NCBI RefSeq assembly: GCF_019424165.1
Contig: NZ_JAHZAA010000001.1
Location: 227,978-291,977 of the forward strand
From: Desulfovibrio sp.
Lineage (GTDB): Bacteria; Desulfobacterota; Desulfovibrionia; Desulfovibrionales; Desulfovibrionaceae
Reading direction: 5' to 3'
DNA: 64,000 bases
Part shown: positions 35,331-43,603 of the stretch, piece by piece
Layout: each line of letters starts with the position of its first letter
Position numbering within the stretch: position 1 is the first letter of the stretch
The notes under the pieces: model-generated
Seen by the model: the letters and a program-made list of their open reading frames with translations, nothing else
What the model was told of the DNA's origin: nothing
Databases searched by the model: none
Translations under genes and position numbers: made by a program

Positions 35331-36251
35331 TCAGGCCTGGGTCATGTCGGTAAACAGCCTGGTGGACATATACCGCTCGCCCGTATCGCAGGCAAAAGTA
35401 ACAATGTTTTTGCCTGCCATCTCCGGGCGTGCCGCCACCTGCAGGGCGGCGCGCACATTGGCTCCGGTGGATATGCCCGTCACAATGCCCTGACGCATGA
35501 GCAGGCGCGCCGTATCCAGTGCTTCTTCGCCGTCGGCCAGCAGGACTTCGTCCAGCAGCGAACGGTCGAGAATGGCAGGAATAAAGCCCGCGCCAATGCC
35601 CTGAATAAGGTGCGGCGATGCTTTGCCGCCCGAGATTACGGGAGAGGCCGCGGGTTCAACGGCAATGACCTTGAAGCCGGGTATGCGCTCTTTAAGAAAG
35701 CGCCCCGCGCCCGTGATGGATGAGCCGGAACCCACGCCAGCCACCAGCACGTCCATTTTACCCACGCTGTCGCTGTAAATTTCCGGCCCGGTGGTTTTGT
35801 AATGAGCCTGCACCGCCTCGGGGTTGGTGAACTGGCCGGGGATAAATCCCCCCTGTTCGTCTGCTATGCGGCGGGCTTCTTCCACTGCTCCGGTCATGCC
35901 TTTGGCCGCGGGGGTGAGCACCAGTTCCGCGCCAAGGCCTTTGAGCAGGTTGCGTCTTTCAAGGCTCATGGATTCGGGCATGGCGAGCACGCAGCGCAGG
36001 CCGCGCACGGCAGAAACCAGGGCTATGCCTATACCCATGTTGCCGCTGGTGGCTTCCACCACCAGGCCGCCCGGTTCAAGCTCGCCCCATTGAAGGGCGT
36101 TTTCAATGAGGTGAAATGCCACGCGGTCTTTGATGGAGCCGCCGGGGTTACGGTTTTCAAGTTTGAGCCAGACCGTACCGGGCATGTCTTTTGAAAGATC
36201 AAGACGTAGCATGGGCGTATTGCCGATGGCCTGAAGAATATTGGTGAGCAT
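35331..36251 (-). CDS. cysK: Cysteine synthase A (O-acetylserine sulfhydrylase)
   Basis: A 306-residue PLP fold II enzyme making cysteine from O-acetylserine and sulfide. The PLP lysine is in NPGGSIKDRVA near residue 42; ATSGNMGIGIA binds the substrate carboxylate; GVGSGSSITG binds the PLP phosphate. The C-terminal GERYMSTRLF block is typical of CysK. The GAGGTG ribosome site supports the start at 36251. No cysE is adjacent. Confidence 0.95.
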   Translation of the reverse strand: MLTNILQAIGNTPMLRLDLSKDMPGTVWLKLENRNPGGSIKDRVAFHLIENALQWGELEPGGLVVEATSGNMGIGIALVSAVRGLRCVLAMPESMSLERRNLLKGLGAELVLTPAAKGMTGAVEEARRIADEQGGFIPGQFTNPEAVQAHYKTTGPEIYSDSVGKMDVLVAGVGSGSSITGAGRFLKERIPGFKVIAVEPAASPVISGGKASPHLIQGIGAGFIPAILDRSLLDEVLLADGEEALDTARLLMRQGIVTGISTGANVRAALQVAARPEMAGKNIVTFACDTGERYMSTRLFTDMTQA

Positions 36252-36471
36252 GGCGCGAACACCTCGTAATGTGGTGGAGAAATTCCCGAAAGTCCTGAGG
36301 GTGGTAGGGGAAGCTTTACAATGAACGCATTTTGCTTAACAGTTGAAAGAAGAGAATAGAGGAAAGCGCGTCAGTTGGCAAATTGGCCGCCGGAAGCACG
36401 GCGGAAAGATCTGCAACGGCGCACCGGATTGCCGCCGCACTGACGGCCCAGCATAACGACGGAGGACCCCA

Positions 36472-36933
36472 ATGAAACTTCTGAAAGCGGCTTCGCTTAT
36501 CTGCGCTCTGGTTTTTTGCCTTTCCGCCGGTACGGCGCAGGCCAAGGCCGACAGCGTGGCCCTGTACACCGAAGCGGTCATGACCGGAGACATTCCGGCC
36601 CTTGAGACCCTGCTGGCTCCCAATTACTGGAATATCGCCGCCAACGGGCATATCGAAGACAAGGAACACTTTATCCAGTCCATAAAAAGCAAGGAGCTGG
36701 TGGTCGACCGCCTTACCATCCTCAATGCGCGTACTGCCCTGATCGGCGGCGCGCAGCTTGTGACGGGCAACGGGTATTTCAAGGGTACGTCCGTGCCTCC
36801 CCAGCCCGAGGGACTTATGCGCTTTACCCTGGTACTGGTGAAAAACCAGGGCCGTGAACAGGTGGTGCTGTTCCAGGCCACGCCTGTGGTTCCCAGCACG
36901 GACTGCAAGGACGGCAACTGCAAAATCCAATAA
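36472..36933 (+). CDS. Secreted NTF2-like (SnoaL/DUF4440-type) protein
   Basis: 153 residues with a clear signal peptide (residues 1-24, ending AQA). The mature part has the pattern of the cone-shaped NTF2-like fold: LYTEAVMTGDIPALETLLAPNYW, then DKEHFIQSI, and several strands. Such proteins may be enzymes or binding proteins; no catalytic site is evident. The C-terminus holds a Cys pair (DCKDGNC) that could form a disulfide. It is a single gene with a strong terminator at 37026. Confidence 0.75.
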   Translation: MKLLKAASLICALVFCLSAGTAQAKADSVALYTEAVMTGDIPALETLLAPNYWNIAANGHIEDKEHFIQSIKSKELVVDRLTILNARTALIGGAQLVTGNGYFKGTSVPPQPEGLMRFTLVLVKNQGREQVVLFQATPVVPSTDCKDGNCKIQ

Positions 36934-37025
36934 CTTACGAAACCGCTGCTTTTTGAGCCAATGCCCCGGTTCCGGCCAGCCGCGCTGATACGGCAGGGTT
37001 GAGCAGCCCCGGCGGCAACAGGCAA

Positions 37026-37073
37026 ACGTCCGGCTTTTCCCGCAACAAGGCAGGAAAAGCCGGACGTGTTTTT
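37026..37073 (+). terminator. Terminator between NTF2-like gene and lpdA
   Basis: A 15-bp perfect stem (37026-37040 with 37053-37067) followed by GTTTTTG. It lies between convergent genes and may also stop lpdA transcription. Confidence 0.88.
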
Positions 37074-37124
37074 GTAATCAGTAAGGCCTGTCAGAGCAAC
37101 TGACAGCAAAAATGCGCCAGAATG

Positions 37125-38528
37125 CTAGGGCCGCGCGGCCTTGTGGCAAAGCTCGTAAAAACCTTCGGCCAGGGTGGGGTGGGCGTGAATGGTGTGTGCC
37201 ACATCGTCAACCTTGGCCCCCAGGCGGATTGCCAGCCCGGCCTCGGCTACAAGGTCCGTGGCGTGCGGCCCGCAAAGGTGAGCGCCAAGAATGGTATTGT
37301 TTTCAGCATGGGCCACCAGTTTGAATACCCCGGCAATTTCTCCCATGGCGTGGGCCTTGCCAAGCTCTCTTACCTGCAAAAGCGTGCAGCGGACAGGCAG
37401 CCCGGCAGCTTGGGCCTGTTCTTCAGAAAGGCCCACGCAGCCGATTTCAGGCGTGGTGAAAATGGCCGAAGGCACAACGCTGTAGTCGCAGGGGGCGGGA
37501 GAATCAAGGTGGGCCACCACATGCTCGGCTTCGGCAGAGGCCATGTGGGCCAGCATGATTTTTTCCGGGCCGAGAACATCACCGATGGCAAACACGCCGG
37601 GAACAGAGGTTTGCAGGCAGTCATCCACCTCAATCCAGCCGCGCGGCGTCACGGCAATGCCCGCTTCGTCAAGGCCGAGCCCTTCAGTGTTGGGCACGCG
37701 CCCCACGGTGACAAAAACCGACTCCACGTCCAGCATGGCCGCTTCAGCCGGGGCATCGCCCTTGGGCCGCGAGGGGCTTACGGCAAGTTTTGCCACGCCC
37801 TGTTCCACAGTGGCGGCGCTGACGGTTTTGCCAAGCTCCACCCGTATGCCCGCTTTTTTCATTTCGCGCAGCAGCAGCTTACTCATTTCAGCATCCACCG
37901 AGGGGATGGGCAGCAGGCGGTCCTGCCCTTCAATAACAGTGACCTGTGCGCCGAACGAGCGGAAAATGCAGGCCATTTCGCAACCGATAACGCCGCCGCC
38001 CACAATGGCGATGCTGGCAGGCACATGCTCCAGGGCAAGGGCGTCATCACTGTTGAGGATGTGCTTGTGATCGGCAGGCAGGGAGGGCAGGTCAAGCGGG
38101 CGCGAGCCGGTAGCGATGATCACGTTGTCGCTTTCCACAAGCACAGTGCCTTCCTGGGTGTTCACGGCCACTTCCCTGGCGCTGACAACCCGGCCGCGTC
38201 CGCGCACAATGGTGATCTTGAGGCTGGCGCAGGTTTTTTCAAGGCCGGTGGTCAGAAGGCCGATGACGGTTTTTTTGCGCGCCAGCAGGTCGGGCATGGA
38301 TATGGCGGCATCAGCGTTGCCGGTGATGGCGTAGTTGCCCATGTGGCGTATTTTTTCAAGGGCATCGGCCGAGCTTTTGAAGGTCTTGGTGGGGATGCAG
38401 CCCGTGTGCAGGCAGGTGCCGCCCACGGCCGCGCTTTCCACAAGGGTCACGCTGTGCCCGGCGCGGGCCGCCGCAAAGGCCGCCATATGGCCGCCGGGGC
38501 CACTGCCGATGATGGTCAGTTTTTTCAT
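37125..38528 (-). CDS. lpdA: Dihydrolipoyl dehydrogenase
   Basis: A 467-residue FAD disulfide oxidoreductase that reoxidises the lipoyl arm of GcvH or of 2-oxoacid complexes. The FAD motif is GSGPGGHMAA at residues 8-17, the redox disulfide is in GGTCLHTGCIPTK near 36-48, NAD motif VGGGVIGCE is near 178, and the C-terminal HAHPTLAEGF carries the catalytic His. It lies 171 bp downstream of gcvH on the same strand, so its main partner is probably the glycine cleavage system. Ribosome site GAGGTAA precedes the ATG. Confidence 0.94.
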   Translation of the reverse strand: MKKLTIIGSGPGGHMAAFAAARAGHSVTLVESAAVGGTCLHTGCIPTKTFKSSADALEKIRHMGNYAITGNADAAISMPDLLARKKTVIGLLTTGLEKTCASLKITIVRGRGRVVSAREVAVNTQEGTVLVESDNVIIATGSRPLDLPSLPADHKHILNSDDALALEHVPASIAIVGGGVIGCEMACIFRSFGAQVTVIEGQDRLLPIPSVDAEMSKLLLREMKKAGIRVELGKTVSAATVEQGVAKLAVSPSRPKGDAPAEAAMLDVESVFVTVGRVPNTEGLGLDEAGIAVTPRGWIEVDDCLQTSVPGVFAIGDVLGPEKIMLAHMASAEAEHVVAHLDSPAPCDYSVVPSAIFTTPEIGCVGLSEEQAQAAGLPVRCTLLQVRELGKAHAMGEIAGVFKLVAHAENNTILGAHLCGPHATDLVAEAGLAIRLGAKVDDVAHTIHAHPTLAEGFYELCHKAARP

Positions 38529-38699
38529 ATCGTTACCTCGTGCTGGCTTGCGCAGGTTTTATGAGGCCAGGGCTTTTTTGCCCGGGGAGTGCATCACGCC
38601 GGGGCGTTGTTTCCAGTGGCATACCATAAGGGAGCGCGCCTGTCGTCAGGCCCCGTATTCCCTTGTCCGTGGCGGAAAATGATCTGTTTGTAAACAGCC

Positions 38700-39092
38700 T
38701 CAGGCCTGTGACTTCAGGTGGGCCCGGTATTCTTCGGCGGAGAGCAGCGGCACGGTATTGTCGCCTTCCTTGCGCAGGCGCAGGATCCAGCCCTGACCGT
38801 AACAGTCGTTGTTGACGAGATCCGGCTTGCTTTCAAGCTCGGTGTTGACAGCTTCGATCACGCCGGAAACAGGCGAAAACAGCGCGCTGACGGATTTCAT
38901 TGATTCCACGGAGCCGAATTCTTTTCCCGCCTCAACGGCGCTGCCAACAGCGGGCATGTCCACGTAGACCACTTCTTCAAGCTGTGCCTGGGCAAAGTCT
39001 GAAATGCCCACGGTAAGGCCCTGGGCGTCTTCGCGCAGCCAGATGTGCTCGTCGGTATAGGAAAGGTCTTCGGGCAAGGTGTAGCTGGACAT
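38700..39092 (-). CDS. gcvH: Glycine cleavage system H protein
   Basis: A 130-residue lipoyl carrier. The lipoylated lysine is K66 in VESMKSVS, and TDEHIWLR and FAQAQLEEVVYVDMP are conserved family segments. The protein shuttles the aminomethyl group between GcvP, GcvT and LpdA. lpdA follows; gcvT and gcvP are not in this window. The start ATG 39092 has GAGGAG 6 nt upstream. A terminator-like hairpin ends only 24 nt before this start (see 39116-39154), so expression must involve read-through or attenuation, or a promoter overlapping the hairpin. Confidence 0.94.
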   Translation of the reverse strand: MSSYTLPEDLSYTDEHIWLREDAQGLTVGISDFAQAQLEEVVYVDMPAVGSAVEAGKEFGSVESMKSVSALFSPVSGVIEAVNTELESKPDLVNNDCYGQGWILRLRKEGDNTVPLLSAEEYRAHLKSQA

Positions 39093-39115
39093 GGGTTCTC
39101 CTCATTATCGGGTGT

Positions 39116-39154
39116 GAAAAACCGCCGCGCCTCCCGTAGTGTGGGGCGCGGCGG
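39116..39154 (-). terminator. Terminator-like hairpin directly upstream of gcvH
   Basis: On the minus strand a 10-bp GC stem (39145-39154 with 39122-39131) is followed by T5 (A5 at 39117-39121). It lies 24 nt before the gcvH start, leaving no room for a separate promoter. It either ends the symporter-OsmC transcript or acts as an attenuator for gcvH. Confidence 0.65.
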
Positions 39155-39177
39155 CGGTCCTGGCAGGGCGGGGTGTG

Positions 39178-39249
39178 TCAACCTGGCATGCGTTGCGGCG
39201 GCAGGGGCGTGATCTGCTCGCCTGACGGGAACTTGCGGGGTCGTGGCAT
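39178..39249 (-). CDS. Possible 23-codon leader ORF upstream of gcvH
   Basis: An ATG at 39249, preceded by GAGAGGACGG, opens a 23-residue frame (begins MPRPRKFPSGEQ, ends RMPG) that stops at 39178. It lies between OsmC and the terminator-like hairpin before gcvH. It is Pro/Arg-rich and contains only two Gly codons. It could be a leader peptide, or a chance ORF in GC-rich DNA. Confidence 0.3.
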   Translation of the reverse strand: MPRPRKFPSGEQITPLPPQRMPG

Positions 39250-39286
39250 GGCCGTCCTCTCAGGGTAGTGGTGTTTGCACTGCCGG

Positions 39287-39748
39287 CTATTGCGGGGCAG
39301 CCTCTCCATCCTGCAAGGGATAGTTGTAACGCTGTCCGTTGAGTACGAAGCTGTAGTTTATCTTGCTGCTGGCCTTGAGCATGTTGGCCACAGAGCAGTA
39401 TTTTACAGCGCCAAGCTCAAAGGCGCGCACGAACCTCTCAAGACTGATTCCGGTGCCTTCAACAGTGTACTCCACATTGATCTCGGTAAAGATCTGCGGG
39501 ATTTCTTCACGCCGCACGGCATCGGCCGTGATGCTGAAGCTTGTGTATTCCAGACGCATCTTGTTCATGGCATGGCCCACTTCAATGCCGGTGCAGCCAG
39601 CCAGGGAAATGAGCAGCATTTCCATGGGCCGCACGCCCTGATTGTTGCCGCCGTAGATGGCTGAGGCATCCATAGTCAGGCTGTGGCCGTCGGAGTCCTT
39701 GCCCTCAAAAATCATGTTCCCTTTCCATTCCACATTAATCTTTGCCAT
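39287..39748 (-). CDS. OsmC-family protein
   Basis: 153 residues. OsmC-type organic hydroperoxide reductases use two cysteines; here one is in SLAGCTGIEVG near residue 52 and the second in AVKYCSVANML near 119, both at the expected places. The N-terminal GGNNQGVRPMEMLL is the family dimer segment. It lies 12 bp after the symporter gene and is probably cotranscribed under the sigma-54 promoter. The usual role is peroxide detoxification; its link to the transporter substrate is not evident. Confidence 0.88.
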   Translation of the reverse strand: MAKINVEWKGNMIFEGKDSDGHSLTMDASAIYGGNNQGVRPMEMLLISLAGCTGIEVGHAMNKMRLEYTSFSITADAVRREEIPQIFTEINVEYTVEGTGISLERFVRAFELGAVKYCSVANMLKASSKINYSFVLNGQRYNYPLQDGEAAPQ

Positions 39749-39760
39749 GATGCAAAATCC

Positions 39761-41356
39761 TTATATCATAGAGGGTTGTTGGCGTTCAGTGCTGAAGATA
39801 AGGGCCACCCACGCGCAGAGCACAACGAGGAAGGCAGTCATGCCCCAAAGGCCTGTCTGGTAGAACCACGATCCGGCCGCCATAAGGGCGACAGCCAGCA
39901 CGAGGGCAAGGCCGATGGAGACATTGCGCAGCGCCTTGAGGCCGCCGGCGGGGCTTATGAAGTACCAGCCCTTTTCGGCCAGCGAAACCACGGTCATGCC
40001 AATGATGTTGGCGGCCATGGCCACCCATACGGGATGGATCTTGAGGTAAAAGCTGCCCACGGCCCAGCCGCCAAGCCAGTTCCAGATGAGGCCCGCGCCG
40101 CAACCCGCGATAAGGGCCGTCAGCGAGCCGCGCGGTGTGGCCACGGTCCAGAACAGGGCTGCCACCATGGGGGCAAAGGTCGCGCCGTTACGGGCGGTCC
40201 AGGCAAAGATATTCCACCATGCGGCCTGTTCGGAACGCAGGTAGCCAAAGAGAATCATAAGGCAGGTGAGGGCCAGCAGCGAAAGACGGGTAAGCTTGAC
40301 AAGCTTGGCATCGCTGGCGTCAGGCCAGATAGCCGAACCCACGTCGCGGCCGAGGCTGGTTGCGCCGGAGAACTGGCAGGGAGCACCCCAGCCAAGAGCG
40401 CAGGCCCAGATGCCCAGGGTGAACAGACCCACCATGGGGCCAGGCAGGGTTTCCATCAGGTAGATGGGTACAGCCACGAGGCCGCGCGCGTTGCCGGGGG
40501 TAACAATGGCCGCCGCAGCGCCCACAAGCACACCCATGGCGATGAAGATGACGTTAAAGCCGCCGGCGATCAGCAGGCCCTTGCGGCCTTCGTCAGCGGT
40601 CTTGCACGAAAGGGCCATCTGAAAGGCGGCCTGGGCCAGAAGCACGTTGATCAAGAACGTGCCGAACCACGCCAGAATGGTCTGCAGGCCCACGCTGGTA
40701 AGGTCGCCGTACTTGGCGTCTGTGGTCAGCAGGGTAGCCACGGCGTCAAAACCGGGATTGATTGCGATGGCGTAAATTGCCACGGCAAACATGATCATGA
40801 AAACAAAGAAGTTGGCAGTCTGCGTCATGGCTACGGACCACATGCCGCCCGCACTCAGGAAGACATACATGAGCGCCGCTGTGATAACCACGGCGAGCAG
40901 CATGTCCATGCCGGTGATGGCGTTGATGCACGAGGCGAAAGCCAGGGCCGTGGCAACGGACCACATCGGAAAGGTAATGGCCGTGATGCCCCCGGCAATG
41001 CCCTTGGCGGCCCTGCCGTACTTGTCGCCGATAAGGCCGGATATCGTAACCATCATGCGTTTGCGGAAGGGGCCGATAAGCACCAGCGCAATGATAAGCA
41101 CGTGGGTAAGTTCCGCCACGCCGTACCACAGGGCGGAAATACCCGTGAGGTAGGACAGTTCAAGAATGGCGATATAGGTGGAGCCCGAAAACAGGCCGGT
41201 AATGCAGAAGGCGACGGTCCAGCGGCTGAACTTGCGCCCCCCCACAAAGAAATCTTCGCCAGCCTGGGCCTTCTTTTTGGCTATCTGGCTCATGACAATG
41301 AGCAGAAGCGTATAGGCCAGGGCCAGGCCGAACATCCAAATGGCCGAAGAAGTCAT
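39761..41356 (-). CDS. Sodium:solute symporter (SSS family)
   Basis: 531 residues with about 13 membrane segments. SSS hallmarks: GEDFFVGGRKFSRW after TM1, ITGLFSGSTYIAILELSY in TM2, and PGPMVGLFTLGIWACALGW later. It would import a small organic solute with Na+. The substrate cannot be read; sequence context (OsmC, gcvH, sigma-54 control) does not settle it. The start has GAGGAG upstream. It is the first gene behind the sigma-54 promoter at 41582-41597, with a leader of about 215 nt. Confidence 0.9.
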   Translation of the reverse strand: MTSSAIWMFGLALAYTLLLIVMSQIAKKKAQAGEDFFVGGRKFSRWTVAFCITGLFSGSTYIAILELSYLTGISALWYGVAELTHVLIIALVLIGPFRKRMMVTISGLIGDKYGRAAKGIAGGITAITFPMWSVATALAFASCINAITGMDMLLAVVITAALMYVFLSAGGMWSVAMTQTANFFVFMIMFAVAIYAIAINPGFDAVATLLTTDAKYGDLTSVGLQTILAWFGTFLINVLLAQAAFQMALSCKTADEGRKGLLIAGGFNVIFIAMGVLVGAAAAIVTPGNARGLVAVPIYLMETLPGPMVGLFTLGIWACALGWGAPCQFSGATSLGRDVGSAIWPDASDAKLVKLTRLSLLALTCLMILFGYLRSEQAAWWNIFAWTARNGATFAPMVAALFWTVATPRGSLTALIAGCGAGLIWNWLGGWAVGSFYLKIHPVWVAMAANIIGMTVVSLAEKGWYFISPAGGLKALRNVSIGLALVLAVALMAAGSWFYQTGLWGMTAFLVVLCAWVALIFSTERQQPSMI

Positions 41357-41581
41357 AAATTACTCCTCATGCTTCCTTAAATTTCACGCCGCCACAGGCG
41401 GGCGCGCCCCCAATACGTTGACTGAACGGCCGTTTTTCCAGGTATCCGTACGGCCTGACGGTGTGCCGACATGTCGGCCTGCCGACCTGGCATCCTCTCT
41501 CGATCCCTGTTCCTCCGCCGCCGGCGGCAGGGGAACGTAGTGCTTTGCGTATTCGGCCATGCCGAAAGACATAGGCCCTAT

Positions 41582-41597
41582 AGCAAAGATTGTTCCA
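41582..41597 (-). promoter_or_regulatory. Sigma-54 promoter of the symporter operon
   Basis: The minus strand reads TGGAAC-AATCT-TTGCT. The invariant GG and GC are separated by exactly 10 nt, as needed for RpoN binding, and the sequence is close to TGGCAC-N5-TTGCA. Transcription would start near 41570. A sigma-54 activator gene is next door and its likely enhancer sites lie 150-300 bp upstream. Confidence 0.8.
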
Positions 41598-41750
41598 AAA
41601 AGTTTTTACAGTAAAAACATGCTGTTGTATTAATTATAAAAGAGTAGGCAGGGGCAGGAGCCTGAAAAGGCCTGTGCTTGTGCATTTGCGTAACATTGCG
41701 CAATATAAGGATATGATATTTTGAGGACGCAAAGGCGCAGCCTGGAGGGA

Positions 41751-41770
41751 GTGGTTCGATAACGAACCAC
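41751..41770. promoter_or_regulatory. Enhancer/operator site 1 (20-bp inverted repeat)
   Basis: GTGGTTC-N6-GAACCAC, perfect 7-bp arms. It abuts site 2 without a gap, so the two centres are 20 bp apart (about two helical turns, same face). It lies about 160 bp upstream of the sigma-54 promoter. Confidence 0.85.
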
Positions 41771-41790
41771 GTGGTTCATAAATGAACCAC
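41771..41790. promoter_or_regulatory. Enhancer/operator site 2 (20-bp inverted repeat)
   Basis: GTGGTTC-N6-GAACCAC, identical arms to site 1 with an AT-rich spacer (ATAAAT). Confidence 0.85.
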
Positions 41791-41873
41791 AGTCTCTTTT
41801 TCACAACATGCAGGCATTCAGAAAGCAGATATGGCGCAGAAGGGGGGATGTGGGCGGGAGTCTGCTTTCCAGA

Positions 41874-41893
41874 GTGGTTTAATTTTGAACCAC
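41874..41893. promoter_or_regulatory. Enhancer/operator site 3, overlapping the activator gene end
   Basis: GTGGTTT-N6-GAACCAC: the same element with one arm change. It overlaps the last codons and stop of the sigma-54 activator gene (stop at 41879-41881), 103 bp centre-to-centre from site 2. Confidence 0.75.
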
Positions 41894-43603
41894 CAGGTCG
41901 TGTTCCCGCATCTTGCGCAAGAGGGTTGCGTGCGAGATGCCCAGCGCCCGGGCCGCAGCCCGTATGCTCACGGTATTGCGCAAGGCGTTTTCAACGCATT
42001 GTTTTTCAAAATGGCGCATCTGCTCCCGCATGGGCGCGTTGACGGGCGGGGCTACGGAGCCATTGGGGCGAACGATGCTCTCCCACACGGGCGCGCGGCT
42101 GCCCGATGACAGGCTGGCGATGGTTAGCCGCTCCATAAAATTGGCAAGCTCGCGCACGTTGCCGGGCCAGGAGTAAGCTTGCAGCATTTCTTCTTCCGCC
42201 GGGCTGAGGCTGCAGGCGCAGGAATACTTTTTGCTGAAGCAGGAAAGAAAGTGCTGGGCCAGGGGCAGAATGTCCTCGCGTCGTTCGCGCAGGGGCGGCA
42301 CGGCAAGTGGGATGACGTTGAGGCGGTAATAGAGGTCCTCGCGAAAGGTGTTTTCGCGTACCATCTTGAGCAGGTTCCTGTTGGTCATGGCGATGATGCG
42401 CACATCCAGCCTGACGGGCTTGCGCCCGCCAATACGGTAAATGACGCCCTCCTGCAGGGCGCGCAGCAGCTTGACCTGCAAGGTAAGATCCATTTCGCCC
42501 ACTTCGTCCAGCATGAGCGTGCCTTCGTGGGCAACCTCCAGCATGCCCGCACGGGCGGCATTGGCCCCGGTGAAGCTGCCTTTTTCGTAGCCGAAAAGCT
42601 CCGCCTCCTGCAGGTGCTGGGGGATGGTGCCGCAGTTTATCTGCACCAGCGGGCCGTTGCGCCGCTTGCTGTGGTTGTGGATGTGCATGGCCACAACCTC
42701 TTTGCCCGCCCCTGTTTCACCGGTGATGAGCACGGTGGAGTCCACGCCTCCAAGGCGGGCGGCCTCGTCCAGCAGGCGCAGCATGGCGGGGTTGTGGGCG
42801 ATGGTTCTGGTTCCCTTGAGGCTGGCTTCCTGAAAGGCCGCCAGCTTGCGGCGGCTGTTTTCGGCTTCTTCCTGAAGGCGGGTAATTTCCGTCATATCCT
42901 GGGCGGACAACACGCAGCGGAAGAGGCGCTGGTCCGCGTCAAAGATGGGCGTGGTGGAAAAAATCACCTGTTTGCCGTTGCAGTCTTCAAGCAGGGTGCT
43001 GGCGCTTTTGCGTGAGTGCAGGGTTTTTTTGAGCAGTTCGGCCACAGCCTTCATGGCCGGGCTGTCCGGTTGGTTGATGGTGTCGCAATCCGGCAGGAGA
43101 AAGCGGATTTTATCGTTGGTATACAGGGCCTTGCCGTTGGTATCGAAAATGATGATGCCGTCCGTGGCGCAGTTGATGACCGCGCTCAGCTCCCGGTTAT
43201 GGCAGTCGGCGCTACAGAATGCATTGTAGATTTTATGGATGAGTTCTTTCTTGGTCAGCACGCCCACAAGCCTGTCGTCGTGGTCGAGTACCAGCATTCT
43301 GTCGATGGGCATACTGCAGGCCATGCCGAAGGTGGCATCGTTGCGTATGCTCACAAGGTCCACATCCATAACTTCGCTGATGGGCGTTTCAAAAGACTTG
43401 CCCGACCGTATGGCCTGCACAAGGCGGAATATGGTCAGAATGCCGCGCACCTTTTTGCTTTCGTCCAGAATGGGTACGCAATTGACTCCGTGGCGCTCAT
43501 AAACGGGCAGCGCGTCCTTGAGCAGATGCCCGGGCGTCAGGGTTTCGGGATTGTCGTGCATGACTTGTTCAACAAGCATACTTTCTTCGGGCAGTGCGGG
43601 CAT
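41879..43603 (-). CDS. Sigma-54-dependent activator with CBS pair, PAS, AAA+ and Fis-type HTH
   Basis: 574 residues. Residues 8-125 are two CBS domains (VEQVMHDNPETLTPG, ISEVMDVDLVSI), likely adenine nucleotide or SAM sensors. A PAS domain covers about 135-245. The AAA+ domain has Walker A GETGAGKE near 295 and Walker B TLMLDEVGEM; the sigma-54 contact loop reads GSFTGA instead of the usual GAFTGA. A Fis-type HTH (VSIRAAARALGISHATLLRKM) ends the chain. It lies upstream of, and in the same direction as, the symporter operon, which it very probably controls through the three 20-bp repeats. Confidence 0.93.
   Translation of the reverse strand: MPALPEESMLVEQVMHDNPETLTPGHLLKDALPVYERHGVNCVPILDESKKVRGILTIFRLVQAIRSGKSFETPISEVMDVDLVSIRNDATFGMACSMPIDRMLVLDHDDRLVGVLTKKELIHKIYNAFCSADCHNRELSAVINCATDGIIIFDTNGKALYTNDKIRFLLPDCDTINQPDSPAMKAVAELLKKTLHSRKSASTLLEDCNGKQVIFSTTPIFDADQRLFRCVLSAQDMTEITRLQEEAENSRRKLAAFQEASLKGTRTIAHNPAMLRLLDEAARLGGVDSTVLITGETGAGKEVVAMHIHNHSKRRNGPLVQINCGTIPQHLQEAELFGYEKGSFTGANAARAGMLEVAHEGTLMLDEVGEMDLTLQVKLLRALQEGVIYRIGGRKPVRLDVRIIAMTNRNLLKMVRENTFREDLYYRLNVIPLAVPPLRERREDILPLAQHFLSCFSKKYSCACSLSPAEEEMLQAYSWPGNVRELANFMERLTIASLSSGSRAPVWESIVRPNGSVAPPVNAPMREQMRHFEKQCVENALRNTVSIRAAARALGISHATLLRKMREHDLVVQN

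Noticed and set aside
37122..38564. 480-codon plus-strand frame opposite lpdA
   Set aside because: Shadow of dihydrolipoyl dehydrogenase.
39093..39286. Glycine riboswitch upstream of gcvH
   Set aside because: The conserved glycine aptamer segments as I know them are not present; only a leader ORF and a terminator-like hairpin are seen.
39683..41380. 565-codon plus-strand frame opposite the symporter
   Set aside because: His/Gly/Lys-rich nonsense composition; the minus-strand frame is a clear SSS transporter.
41384..41572. 62-codon ORF between the sigma-54 promoter and the symporter
   Set aside because: Its ATG coincides with the predicted transcription start and has no ribosome site; composition is not protein-like.
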